Shown here: piece by piece, positions 24,953 through 37,994 of the stretch
Position numbering within the stretch: the stretch's first letter is position 1
How the letters are laid out: every line of letters starts with the position of its first letter
The notes under the pieces: generated by a model
Seen by the model: only the letters and a program-made list of their open reading frames with translations
What the model was told of the DNA's origin: nothing
Database searches by the model: none
NCBI GenBank assembly: GCA_035512575.1
Contig: DATKDT010000078.1
Coordinates: forward strand, 41,603-105,602
Direction: 5' to 3'
DNA length: 64,000 nt
DNA from: JALYRV01 sp035512575
GTDB lineage: Bacteria; Acidobacteriota; Vicinamibacteria; Vicinamibacterales; SCN-69-37
Translations under genes and position numbers: made by a program

Positions 24953-25776
24953 CGCCGATCGATATGGGCCACCGGCGCCCCGGCGGCATCGCGGAAGCCG
25001 ATGCGATATCGCGCGACGCCGTTCGCGGCGGCGATGCGCACGACGAACGGCGATTCGTCGCCGGGGGCGAGCGTGGTGAAGTCGAGCGGCGCGCGCGCCG
25101 TGGCCACCAGCGCGCCGCCGGCATCGATGAGCGCCGCGGCGGCAAACAGCTTCTCGCGGCCGATCGAATCAGGCGGATTGCGGACGACGCCGCTGATCAC
25201 GAGCGATCCGTCGGCGGCCTGCTCGTGGCGCAGCGACACCAGGCCGAGCGGCTGCGCGACGGGCGCGGCGGCCGGCGCCGCGATCGACGCAACCGTCTCG
25301 GTCGTCGGCGCGCCGGCCCGCGACACGGCCCAGCGGAACGCGAGCGTGAACAGCAGCACCATCACGACGGCGCCGATGCCGATGTAGAGCAGATGGCTGC
25401 GCGTGTTCGGGGCCGCCGGCTCGAACAGTCCGGGCGCGGGCGCCGGCGCAAACGACTCGCATACCGGGGCCGCCGCGGTGTCGCGGAAGATTTCCACGTC
25501 GGCGGCCGACAACCGGACGGGAGCCGCGGGCCGCGGGCGCGGGACGGGAACCGGCGCCGGCGCGGGACGGGCCGCGGGACGGCGCTCGAGTTTCACGGGC
25601 GCATGATCGAAGGCCATCGGCGGCGGCGCGGCGGCAGGCATGCCGGCGAGCGACACGAGCGCGGCGACGCGCGCCTCCGACCGCTGGCGATCCTGGCGCA
25701 CCAGGCGCATCAGCACGATCGTGAGTCCGATCGCGAGCACCGACGTCAACGAGGCGACCAGAGCAGCTGTATCCAT
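24949..25776 (-). CDS. two-TM membrane protein with C-terminal FxLYD-like domain
   Basis: The protein has 275 residues. TM1 is at about 5-25. A Pro/Ala/Arg-rich linker (50-130) follows, then TM2 (about 132-152). The C-terminal beta domain (about 175-275) has GSLVISGVVRNPPDSIGRE, an ALIDAGGALVATARAPLD strand pair and LAPGDESPFVV, which resembles FxLYD/DUF3426-type domains of envelope proteins. The function is unknown. It starts 6 bp after the TonB gene stop, so it is probably co-transcribed with TonB and may be part of the same envelope module. Confidence 0.65.
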   Translation of the reverse strand: MDTAALVASLTSVLAIGLTIVLMRLVRQDRQRSEARVAALVSLAGMPAAAPPPMAFDHAPVKLERRPAARPAPAPVPVPRPRPAAPVRLSAADVEIFRDTAAAPVCESFAPAPAPGLFEPAAPNTRSHLLYIGIGAVVMVLLFTLAFRWAVSRAGAPTTETVASIAAPAAAPVAQPLGLVSLRHEQAADGSLVISGVVRNPPDSIGREKLFAAAALIDAGGALVATARAPLDFTTLAPGDESPFVVRIAAANGVARYRIGFRDAAGAPVAHIDRR

Positions 25777-25782
25777 GATTTC

Positions 25783-26916
25783 CTACCGGAGCTTGAATTC
25801 CACCGCGACTTCCACGACGACATCGACGGGCGCGCCCATGCGCCGGGCGGGCGAGAAGCGCCACTGGCGCACCGCGTCGATGGCCTTCTGATCGAGCCCC
25901 GCGCCGAGGCGGCGCAGCACTCGGATGTCGCCCACCGAGCCGTCGCGCCGCACGACGATTTCGAGCACGACGTCACCTTCGACGCCCTGACGTCGCGCCT
26001 GGTCGGTGTACTGCGGCTTCACTTCGCGCAGCAGCGAAGGCGGATCGATGCCCGAGCCGGGACGGTACGGACCGCCGCCGGTGCCGCCGCCGCTGCCGGG
26101 GCCGATACCCGCGCCGTCGCCTTCGCCCATGCCGGTGCCCGAGCCCGTGCCCGCGCCGCCGCCGGTGCCCGCACCGCTGCTGGCCGCGCCGTTCGCGGTG
26201 GAATCGAGCGTGCCCGCGCGGTCCTCGGCGTCGGCCGGCGCGCTGACAACGGGCGCGGCCACGGCCGGGGCCGCCGGCGCCGGCTTCGGCATTTCAATCG
26301 GCGTCGTCTCACGCATCACCGGACGCACCGGCGGCTGCGACGGAGGCGTGTCGACCCTGGCCCGCGTGCTCACCGGCGGCGGCTTGCGGATGGGAATCGG
26401 CGTGCTCGCCGGCCTGGGCGCGGGACGTCTGATTTGAATCTTCGGCGGTGGCGTCTTCTGCCGCATGCCGCCACCTCCTCCGCCGCCGCCAGGGCCCGGC
26501 TTCATCAGGAACACCAGCCGCGCCGGATCCGCGCGCTTGACGAGCGCCGCTTCAGTGTCGTGGCTCAGGAGCCCCATCGAGCTTGCGGCGACCAACAGCA
26601 GGACTGCCGCGACGTGCAGCGTGCTCGAGAGCGCGAGCGGAAGGCCGGTGTGCCGGCGGGCCGCGATGGGCGGCGACAGGAGCTCGCGGGGACCGCCGGG
26701 CGCAGCCGGCACCGCCGATGCGTCAGGCGCGCCCGTCAGGGCGCGGACCGCCGCGGCCGCGTCAGGTTCGGCCACGAAGGTGCCGTCGACCGTCGGGATC
26801 AGCCCCGCGGCGATGCGGTCGCGCACGAGCCGGACCGCGACGCCCGCGGCGGTCGCAATCTCGCGCGCGCTGTAGACATCGGCGGCCACCGGCGAACGGT
26901 GTTCGGGAATGAACAT
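25783..26916 (-). CDS. TonB-family energy transducer with N-terminal HTH
   Basis: The protein has 377 residues. Residues 10-60 read as an excisionase/MerR-like helix-turn-helix (YSAREIATAAGVAVRLVRDR, then IPTVDGTFV). A TM segment (about 90-115, LALSSTLHVAAVLLLVAASS) follows, then a Gly-rich stretch, a long Pro-rich periplasm-spanning linker and a C-terminal TonB domain. That domain has PSLLREVKPQYTDQARRQG and GDVVLEIVVRRDGSV, and ends AVRQWRFSPA. It should couple proton-motive force to receptors such as the one at 7.8-9.9 kb. A cytoplasmic DNA-binding-type head on TonB is unusual. Start ATG 26916. Confidence 0.85.
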   Translation of the reverse strand: MFIPEHRSPVAADVYSAREIATAAGVAVRLVRDRIAAGLIPTVDGTFVAEPDAAAAVRALTGAPDASAVPAAPGGPRELLSPPIAARRHTGLPLALSSTLHVAAVLLLVAASSMGLLSHDTEAALVKRADPARLVFLMKPGPGGGGGGGGMRQKTPPPKIQIRRPAPRPASTPIPIRKPPPVSTRARVDTPPSQPPVRPVMRETTPIEMPKPAPAAPAVAAPVVSAPADAEDRAGTLDSTANGAASSGAGTGGGAGTGSGTGMGEGDGAGIGPGSGGGTGGGPYRPGSGIDPPSLLREVKPQYTDQARRQGVEGDVVLEIVVRRDGSVGDIRVLRRLGAGLDQKAIDAVRQWRFSPARRMGAPVDVVVEVAVEFKLR

Positions 26917-27053
26917 GTCGGAACTGCCCGCTGAAGGGCAAACGGCTTGCCGGTACGCATGGAACCGGCATGATGGTTTTTCGGCGCAAAACGCGCAGAT
27001 CTTTGCAGCCGGCCGTGGATGGGCTGTGCTCAGGGCCGGACAGAACGAAGAAA
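26917..27053. promoter_or_regulatory. divergent spacer between TonB and SDR genes
   Basis: The spacer holds a 7-bp inverted repeat TGCCGGT (26948-26954) / ACCGGCA (26964-26970) and a smaller GCCC/GGGC pair beside it. No TANNNT box stands close to either start. The paired segments might be an operator or an RNA structure in the TonB leader; I cannot assign it to a known family. Confidence 0.3.
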
Positions 27054-27812
27054 ATGGGGGACATGAGGACAACAGCAATTGTCACGGGAGCTTCGAGCGG
27101 CATCGGGCGCGCGGCGGCGCGGCGTCTGGCTGCGGACGGCTGGCGCGTGCTGGCGGTCGGCCGCGACCAGGCCGCGCTCGATGCGCTTGCCGGCGAGCTG
27201 GGCGACGCCGTCGCCACGCTGGCGGCCGACGTCACCGGCGCCGGCGCGCCGCGAGCCATCGTGCAGGCGGCGACGAAGAACGGGCAGGCGCTCGGCGGCC
27301 TGGTGCAGGCGGCGGGCGTGATTGCGGGCGGCGGCGTGGACGCCACGACCGACGAGGCGTGGGACGCGATGTTTGCCGTCAACGTGCGCGCGCCGTTCCG
27401 CCTGCTGCGCGAGGCCGCGCCGCACCTCGCGGCGTCGCGCGGCGCGGTCGTCCATGTGTCGAGCGTGACGGGGCTGCGCGCCTTTCCCGGGCTCGCGTCC
27501 TACTGCGCGAGCAAGGCGGCGCTCGATCACCTGACACGCGCCGCGGCGCTCGACCTGGCGCCGACGGGCGTGCGCGTCAACGCGGTGAATCCCGGCGTCG
27601 TGATCACGAACCTGCATCGGCGCGGCGGCATGGACGAGACGCGCTACGCGGCGTTTCTCGAGCACGCGAAAGACACGCATCCGCTCGGCCGCCCCGGCAC
27701 GCCAGAGGAGATCGCCGATCTGATTGCGTTTCTGCTGTCGGAGAAGTCAGGCTGGATCACGGGCGAGACGATCGCGATCGACGGCGGACGCCACCTGACG
27801 TGCTTGCGGTAA
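27054..27812 (+). CDS. short-chain dehydrogenase/reductase
   Basis: The protein has 252 residues. It has the classical SDR fold with cofactor motif TGASSGIG at about 12-19, a DVTG acidic loop, QAAGV in place of NNAG, catalytic Ser in HVSSVTG, YCASKAAL (Tyr and Lys of YxxxK), and NAVNPGVV. The C-terminal GETIAIDGGRHL is typical of FabG-like enzymes. It reduces or oxidises a carbonyl/alcohol with NAD(P)H; the substrate is unknown. Two starts are possible, ATG 27054 and ATG 27063; the second leaves a GGGGG stretch too close to be a good ribosome site. Confidence 0.85.
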   Translation: MGDMRTTAIVTGASSGIGRAAARRLAADGWRVLAVGRDQAALDALAGELGDAVATLAADVTGAGAPRAIVQAATKNGQALGGLVQAAGVIAGGGVDATTDEAWDAMFAVNVRAPFRLLREAAPHLAASRGAVVHVSSVTGLRAFPGLASYCASKAALDHLTRAAALDLAPTGVRVNAVNPGVVITNLHRRGGMDETRYAAFLEHAKDTHPLGRPGTPEEIADLIAFLLSEKSGWITGETIAIDGGRHLTCLR

Positions 27813-27823
27813 TTCTCCAACTC

Positions 27824-28369
27824 TTAATTCCCTGTCGCCGCCGACTTGATCCCTTCCACGTAGGTTCTGCCTTCCGCGGCGGCGAGAGTCCTCACGCCGC
27901 GGAAGCCGGCGGCGCTCAGCATCTGTTGCCGCGCGGATGCGTCTGTCGCCGGCTTCGCGAACAACCCGGCGCGTGGCGCCCGCTCGATCCACAGCAACCG
28001 TCCGCCCGGCCGCAGCACGCCGAACAATGCCGTCAGCGCCGCGACCCGATCGAACTCGCCAAGCGCGGCCAGCGTTTCCTCGATCACCGCGACGTCGAAG
28101 CTCTCGCGATCGAACGCGAGACGCGGCAGCGGCGCGTCGGCGGTCTCGACGAACGCGCCCGCGGCTTCGATGCGCGCGGCGCGCGCCTTCGCGCCCGCCG
28201 CATCCGGCGCGAGTACGACGACGCGGCCGCTCAGACCGGCGCGCATGGCGACCGCCGTTGCCAGCGTCACGTCGTCGGTTCCGGCGAAGAGCACGCGGTC
28301 GCCGAGTTTCACGCCAGCCATCGCCAACGGGAGCGCTTCGGGGGGTTGTCCGCGCCGGAAAATGGCCAT
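27824..28369 (-). CDS. class I SAM-dependent methyltransferase-like protein
   Basis: The protein has 181 residues. The fold is suggested by LGDRVLFAGTDDVTLATAVA (motif I, where GxGxG has become AGTDD), an acidic-loop-like VVVLAPDAAGA, FDVAVIEETLAAL (motif IV region) and VLRPGGRLLWIER (motif VI). The weak glycine motif leaves SAM binding uncertain. It may be a small-molecule or quinone-type methyltransferase or an inactive relative. It starts 22 bp from the divergent myo-inositol-phosphate synthase gene and ends 11 bp from the SDR stop. Confidence 0.6.
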   Translation of the reverse strand: MAIFRRGQPPEALPLAMAGVKLGDRVLFAGTDDVTLATAVAMRAGLSGRVVVLAPDAAGAKARAARIEAAGAFVETADAPLPRLAFDRESFDVAVIEETLAALGEFDRVAALTALFGVLRPGGRLLWIERAPRAGLFAKPATDASARQQMLSAAGFRGVRTLAAAEGRTYVEGIKSAATGN

Positions 28370-28374
28370 GCGGG

Positions 28375-28384
28375 ATGATATAGT
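28375..28384. promoter_or_regulatory. overlapping divergent -10 boxes (methyltransferase / ino1)
   Basis: On the plus strand TGATATAGT is an extended -10 (28376-28384) ending 7 nt before the GTG at 28392, so transcription would start at or within a nucleotide of that codon. On the minus strand TATCAT (28375-28380) ends 5 nt before the methyltransferase ATG at 28369. The element supports GTG 28392 as the true start. Confidence 0.5.
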
Positions 28385-28391
28385 CCTGTCC

Positions 28392-29705
<1,314 letters not shown>

Positions 29706-29706
29706 T

Positions 29707-30180
29707 ATGGGCGGACGCGTTCAGCCGGCGCTGCTCGGTGGGCTGTTCATCGGCGTCCTGTCCACGCTGCCGATCATCAACATCGGCAACGCCTGCTGCT
29801 GTCTCTGGGTCATCAGCGGCGGCGCCCTTGCCGCGTGGCTGCTGCAGCAAAATCAGGCCGAGCCCATCACCGGGGCCGACGGCGCGCTGATCGGCCTGAT
29901 GGCCGGCATCGTGGGCGCCTTCACCGGGGTGCTGCTGCAGATCCCGGTGGAAATCTGGTTCGGGCCGATTCAGCGCGAGTGGATCCAGCGCATCATGCAG
30001 GGGCAGGGCGAGGTGCCGCCGCAGCTCCTCGAGATGCTCAACCGCCGCATGAGCGCCGCCACCATCGTCGCCGACCTCATCTTCCGCCTCGTCGCCTACG
30101 TCATCTTCGGCATGCTCGGCGGTGTGCTCGGTGTCGCCATCTTCCGGCGCAAGGGCGCCACCGTCAAGACTGAAGACTGA
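29707..30180 (+). CDS. small polytopic membrane protein, unknown
   Basis: The protein has 157 residues and three or four predicted TM segments: GLFIGVLSTLPIINIGNACC, a second Gly/Ala-rich pair at 35-75, and VAYVIFGMLGGVLGVAIF near 125-145. The NACCCLW cysteine cluster near residue 29 is notable. A DUF4199-like or Gly-zipper membrane protein is possible, but I do not recognise the family. ATG 29707 follows the ino1 stop by one base, so it is likely translated from the same mRNA. Its last codons (KTED) lie inside the GAAGACT heptamer repeat. Confidence 0.65.
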   Translation: MGGRVQPALLGGLFIGVLSTLPIINIGNACCCLWVISGGALAAWLLQQNQAEPITGADGALIGLMAGIVGAFTGVLLQIPVEIWFGPIQREWIQRIMQGQGEVPPQLLEMLNRRMSAATIVADLIFRLVAYVIFGMLGGVLGVAIFRRKGATVKTED

Positions 30181-30243
30181 AGACTGAAGACGAAAGAGGG
30201 TTCGCCTTCTTCTTGAGTCTTCAGTCTTTAGTCTTTAGTCTTA
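30166..30243 (+). repeat. inverted pair of GAAGACT heptamer arrays before acs
   Basis: TGAAGAC occurs three times in 30171-30191, preceded by AAGAC. The reverse-complement type GTCTTCA/GTCTTTA occurs in 30217-30243. The arms can pair over about 14 bp with a 25-nt loop. The left array encodes the end of the preceding protein and contains its TGA stop; the right array ends in TAGTCT, a -10-like box 6 nt before the acs ATG. Confidence 0.8.
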
Positions 30244-30247
30244 ACCC

Positions 30248-32233
<1,986 letters not shown>

Positions 32234-32237
32234 GCGG

Positions 32238-33329
32238 CTAGACGCGCCCGCGCAGCCGTTCGACCGCGGCGAGCGACACGTAGGTGTGGCGGCCGCGGCG
32301 CGTCGGCGAGAGACGCCCTTCGCGCAGCATGCGGCGGATCGTCAGCGTGCCGGTGCCGAGCGCCGCCGCGGCGGTCGCAATCGAGACCTCATCCGGCCGG
32401 ATGATGCCGCGCTCGCTGCGATCGCCGCCGTCCATCAGCCCCCTGTTGATCGCGTGCGTCGCTTCGCGCAGCACGTCCTCGGGGCCGACGCCGGCCGGCA
32501 TCACCTCCGTCCCGATCACCGCGATCGTCATCGTCACCGGCACGCGGCTGCCGTCGCGATGATCTTCGAGCACGAGCCACTGGCGCACGCTCAGGCGAAA
32601 CCGCTCGGCCAGCATCGCCGCCGCTTCCGGCTCGGTGTCGGGCAGCACCGCGCAGAGCGTGTTGCCGTCGAAGCGCGTGAGCCAGTCGTGCACGCGGAAG
32701 TACCGCCGGCTCAGGATGCCCACGCGCTCGAGCACGCGTTCGCTCGTGCCGGGGCCGAGCGTCTCGTCGAGCGCGTGCAGGCGATCGATGGCGATCAGCA
32801 GCAGCGCGAGCGGGCGGCCGTGCCGTTCGGCGCGCGCAATTTCGTGCGGCAGCACGAGGTCGAGCAGGCGCCGCGTCAGCACGGTGGTGGTCTGGTCGTA
32901 GACGAGCTCGGGCGCCGCATTGAGCGCGGCCGCGTAGCGGGCGAGCAGGGTGAGCGTGCCGCTGCGGACGCGGTGCGCCACGAACGGCCAGGAGACCGAT
33001 GTGGCGCCCAGATCGGGATCGGGCGCGAGCTCGTCGAGCAGCGCCCGCTCGACGGTGCCGGCCGCCTCGAACAGCACGGCCACGGGCACCCGCGAGGGGC
33101 TGATGGCCAGCAGCTCGGCGAGGCGGGCCTGGACCTCGCCGGCGGCCGAGCCTCCGGCCAGCGCCGCCTGGAGCCGGGCGCACGCGCCCATCGCGAGGCG
33201 CCAGCCTGCCGCGTCTTCCTGGTCCTCGGGGCGATACCGCTCGGCGTCGGCCTGAATGGCCGGGGCCAGCGCCCTCAGCGCATCGGCAAAGGCCGTGGAA
33301 GTCGCGGCTGAGACGAGTTCGTCAGCCAC
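32238..33329 (-). CDS. degenerate GGDEF-like protein with C-terminal HTH
   Basis: The protein has 363 residues. The N-terminal half (1-150) is helical. The middle (about 160-310) looks like a GGDEF fold (PLALLLIAIDRLHALDETLG, then RYFRVHDWLTRFDGNTLCAVLP), but the signature is RFDGNT instead of GGDEF, so diguanylate cyclase activity is unlikely. The C-terminus (about 315-363) is an excisionase/MerR-like HTH (SIATAAAALGTGTLTIRRM, wing RRGRHTYVS). It may be a transcription factor that senses a nucleotide through the dead cyclase. GTG start with TAAACT 9 nt upstream. Converges on acs with 4 bp between stops. Confidence 0.65.
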   Translation of the reverse strand: MADELVSAATSTAFADALRALAPAIQADAERYRPEDQEDAAGWRLAMGACARLQAALAGGSAAGEVQARLAELLAISPSRVPVAVLFEAAGTVERALLDELAPDPDLGATSVSWPFVAHRVRSGTLTLLARYAAALNAAPELVYDQTTTVLTRRLLDLVLPHEIARAERHGRPLALLLIAIDRLHALDETLGPGTSERVLERVGILSRRYFRVHDWLTRFDGNTLCAVLPDTEPEAAAMLAERFRLSVRQWLVLEDHRDGSRVPVTMTIAVIGTEVMPAGVGPEDVLREATHAINRGLMDGGDRSERGIIRPDEVSIATAAAALGTGTLTIRRMLREGRLSPTRRGRHTYVSLAAVERLRGRV

Positions 33330-33338
33330 GTCGACCGC

Positions 33339-33344
33339 AGTTTA
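33339..33344 (-). promoter_or_regulatory. -10-like box TAAACT before GGDEF-HTH gene
   Basis: On the minus strand TAAACT ends 9 nt before the GTG at 33329, next to the hairpin repeats. No Shine-Dalgarno is visible. Confidence 0.35.
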
Positions 33345-33406
33345 CGCCAGTGTCCAGGCGTTCGCACCTGGACGCCAGTGTCCAGGCGTTCGCACCTGGA
33401 CGCCAG
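33345..33406. repeat. two 28-bp tandem repeats, each a UUCG-type hairpin
   Basis: Two identical 28-bp copies occupy 33345-33372 and 33373-33400, followed by a 6-base partial copy. Each contains GTCCAGGCG, TTCG and CACCTGGAC, a 9-bp stem with one C-A mismatch around a TTCG loop (33352-33373 and 33380-33401). The rest of the 207-bp spacer to 33536 shows no clear gene or promoter. Confidence 0.85.
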
Positions 33407-33536
33407 GGGCCCGGCGGACGCTAAACCTTGCACCCCGCTGAGCCGACAAGCTTTACGCCCGTGCGCTCCCGCCTCGACGGCAGAGCCGTTCGCGCCGCCG
33501 CGCATCTTGTGGTGAAATACAGGATCCCTAGCAACT

Positions 33537-35477
<1,941 letters not shown>

Positions 35478-35513
35478 TCGTGATCGCCCGCCTGCCGTGA
35501 GCGAAGCCGAACG

Positions 35514-36329
35514 GTGAAGGACTACTACACCCTGCTCGCGGTCGACCCCGGCGCGACCATCGACGACATCAAGCGCGCCTTCCGCCGCGAGATCGCCCGC
35601 TACCATCCCGACAAGGTCCATCACCTCGGCCGCGAGTTCCAGGCGCTGGCCGCCGAGCGCGCCGCCGAGCTCACCGAGGCCTATCGCGTGCTGATGGACG
35701 CGAGCCTGCGCGCCGCGTACGACGAGGAGCGCGGCAAGCCGACGGGCGCCGAAACCGCGTGGCGGCCGCCGGCGCCGCCCGAGACTCCGGCGGCGGAGCC
35801 GCCGCCCGGCGCCGCGCGCGCCCGCGCGGAGGCGCCGCCCGAGCCGCCGCCGCGGGAGGCAAAGCGCCCGCAGGCCGACGGCGGCGGCACGTTCGTCCGG
35901 CGCATGGCGATCAACAAGATCCGCAACGCCATCGAGCGGGCGCTCGAGGGCGTGACGTCGATGCCCGCGCCGGGCTTCGAGGCGGGCTATCTGGTCAAGG
36001 GGAAGCGGTCGCTGTTCGGCAAAGCGGTGCCCGAACGGGTGCTGACGGCGTATGTCGGAAGCGTCACGGCCGGCGCGGTGACGTCGCTCGGCCAGCAGGC
36101 GCTGGCGGCGCGCGGCGCGGTCACCGCGCTGACGGTGTTTGCCCTCGGCGAGAGCGTGGGCCCGGCGCCGGAGATTTCCAGCGCGGTGACCGCCCTCAAG
36201 CGCCGGGCGCCGGCCGGCGTCACCCTCAGCGTGGTGCCGCTCAACGTGCGCGACTGGAGCGCGATGATGCCGAAGGACGCCTCGGCCAACGCCCGGTCCG
36301 TCATCGCGCAACTTACGGCGAAGGACTGA
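35514..36329 (+). CDS. J-domain protein with novel C-terminal domain
   Basis: The protein has 271 residues. An N-terminal J domain (1-70) has YYTLLAVDPGATIDDIKRAF and the essential YHPDK motif, so it should stimulate an Hsp70. A Pro/Ala/Glu-rich linker (75-125) leads to a C-terminal domain (130-271) of unknown type with alternating hydrophobic strands (ERVLTAYVGSVTAGAV, ALTVFALGESVGP, VTLSVVPLNV). It lacks the zinc-finger and substrate domains of DnaJ. GTG start, 36 bp after the ATPase gene, which suggests a shared operon and a possible link to motor assembly. Confidence 0.75.
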   Translation: MKDYYTLLAVDPGATIDDIKRAFRREIARYHPDKVHHLGREFQALAAERAAELTEAYRVLMDASLRAAYDEERGKPTGAETAWRPPAPPETPAAEPPPGAARARAEAPPEPPPREAKRPQADGGGTFVRRMAINKIRNAIERALEGVTSMPAPGFEAGYLVKGKRSLFGKAVPERVLTAYVGSVTAGAVTSLGQQALAARGAVTALTVFALGESVGPAPEISSAVTALKRRAPAGVTLSVVPLNVRDWSAMMPKDASANARSVIAQLTAKD

Positions 36330-36347
36330 CGTAGATCAGATGCGGAC

Positions 36348-36367
36348 GCCGGGGCTGAAGCCCCGGC
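36348..36367. repeat. REP-like palindrome upstream of LolD-type ATPase
   Basis: GCCGGGGCT, GA, AGCCCCGGC is a perfect 9-bp inverted repeat followed by CTACAAT. The TACAAT (36369-36374) is a possible -10, 14 nt before the ATG at 36389. Confidence 0.75.
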
Positions 36368-36388
36368 CTACAATACGGAAACGAATCG

Positions 36389-37075
<687 letters not shown>

Positions 37076-37076
37076 C

Positions 37077-37097
37077 GACTGAATACGGACTTCAGTC
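37077..37097. terminator. convergent hairpin between LolD-type ATPase and OppF genes
   Basis: GACTGAA (37077-37083) and TTCAGTC (37091-37097) form a perfect 7-bp stem with a 7-nt loop in the 24-bp gap between two convergent stops. The arm is a permutation of the TGAAGAC heptamer found elsewhere in the window. No long T-tract follows. Confidence 0.45.
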
Positions 37098-37099
37098 CC

Positions 37100-37981
37100 T
37101 CAGATAGAGGCCCAATGTCCGGGCTCCACTTCGCGCAGCGGCAGCGTGCGATCGAAGGCGGCGCCGTCGTAGGGCACGCGCACCGGCCGGCGGGCGGGAT
37201 CGGGCAGCGGGATGGCGGAGAGCAGCGCGCGCGTGTAGTCGTGGCGCGGCTGTGAGAAGACGCGCTCGGCGTCCGAGAGCTCCACGATGCGGCCGCGGTA
37301 GATGACCGCGACCCGATCGCAGATCTGCCGGACCAGCCGGAGATCGTGCGCGATGAAGAGATACGTCAGCTTCAGGCGCTCCTGAAGGTCCATCAGCAGG
37401 TTGACCACCTGCGCCTGCACCGACACGTCGAGCGCCGACACCGGTTCGTCGGCGATGATCAGCGACGGATTGAGCGCGAGCGCGCGGGCCAGGCCGATGC
37501 GCTGGCGCTGCCCGCCGCTGAACTGGTGCGGGAACCGGTCGAGGTGCGACGGATCGAGGCCGACGAGGCCGAACAGCTCCTCGACCCTCGCGCGCCGCGA
37601 GGCCTTGTCGCCGATGCCGTGGATGACGAGCGGCTCCTCGACGATCTGCCGGACTTTCAGCCGCGGATTCAGAGACGAGAAAGGGTCCTGGAAGACGATC
37701 TGCAGGTTGCGCCGCTCCAGCCGCATCTGCTCGGGCGGGAGCGTGAGGAGGTTGCGGCCGCGGAAGATCACTTCGCCCGATGTCGGCTCGATCAACCTGA
37801 GGATGCAGCGACCCGTGGTCGACTTGCCGCTGCCTGATTCGCCCACGAGGCCGAACGTCTCGCCCTCGCGCACCTCGAACGACACGTCTTCGACGGCCCG
37901 CACGATGCGCGGCTTCTGAAACAGCCCGCGCCGCGACTCGAATTCCTTCGTGAGATTCCTGACCGTCAGCAGCGCGCTCAC
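37100..37981 (-). CDS. oligopeptide-type ABC transporter ATPase (OppF/DppF)
   Basis: The protein has 293 residues. Walker A GESGSGKSTTGR, Q-loop FQDPFSSLNPR, signature FSGGQRQRIGLARAL, Walker B LIIADEPVSALD and H-loop FIAHDLRLV are intact. The C-terminal region lacks the long cysteine block of OppD, as expected for OppF. I place the start at GTG 37981 because GGAGG precedes it by 6 nt and it lies just after the OppD stop. The longer frame from GTG 38008 would overlap OppD and lacks a ribosome site. No permease or binding protein gene is adjacent. Confidence 0.86.
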   Translation of the reverse strand: MSALLTVRNLTKEFESRRGLFQKPRIVRAVEDVSFEVREGETFGLVGESGSGKSTTGRCILRLIEPTSGEVIFRGRNLLTLPPEQMRLERRNLQIVFQDPFSSLNPRLKVRQIVEEPLVIHGIGDKASRRARVEELFGLVGLDPSHLDRFPHQFSGGQRQRIGLARALALNPSLIIADEPVSALDVSVQAQVVNLLMDLQERLKLTYLFIAHDLRLVRQICDRVAVIYRGRIVELSDAERVFSQPRHDYTRALLSAIPLPDPARRPVRVPYDGAAFDRTLPLREVEPGHWASI

Positions 37982-37994
37982 CGGTGGCCTCCGG

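Noticed and set aside
26940..27010. GGGCAAAC..ACGCA in the TonB/SDR spacer, resembling a c-di-GMP-I (GEMM) riboswitch
   Set aside because: The P1b hairpin with a GNRA loop and the tetraloop-receptor side are not present; a covariance-model search would settle it.
33345..33406. A CRISPR-like array
   Set aside because: The two 28-bp copies are directly adjacent without spacers and are hairpins; no cas gene is near.
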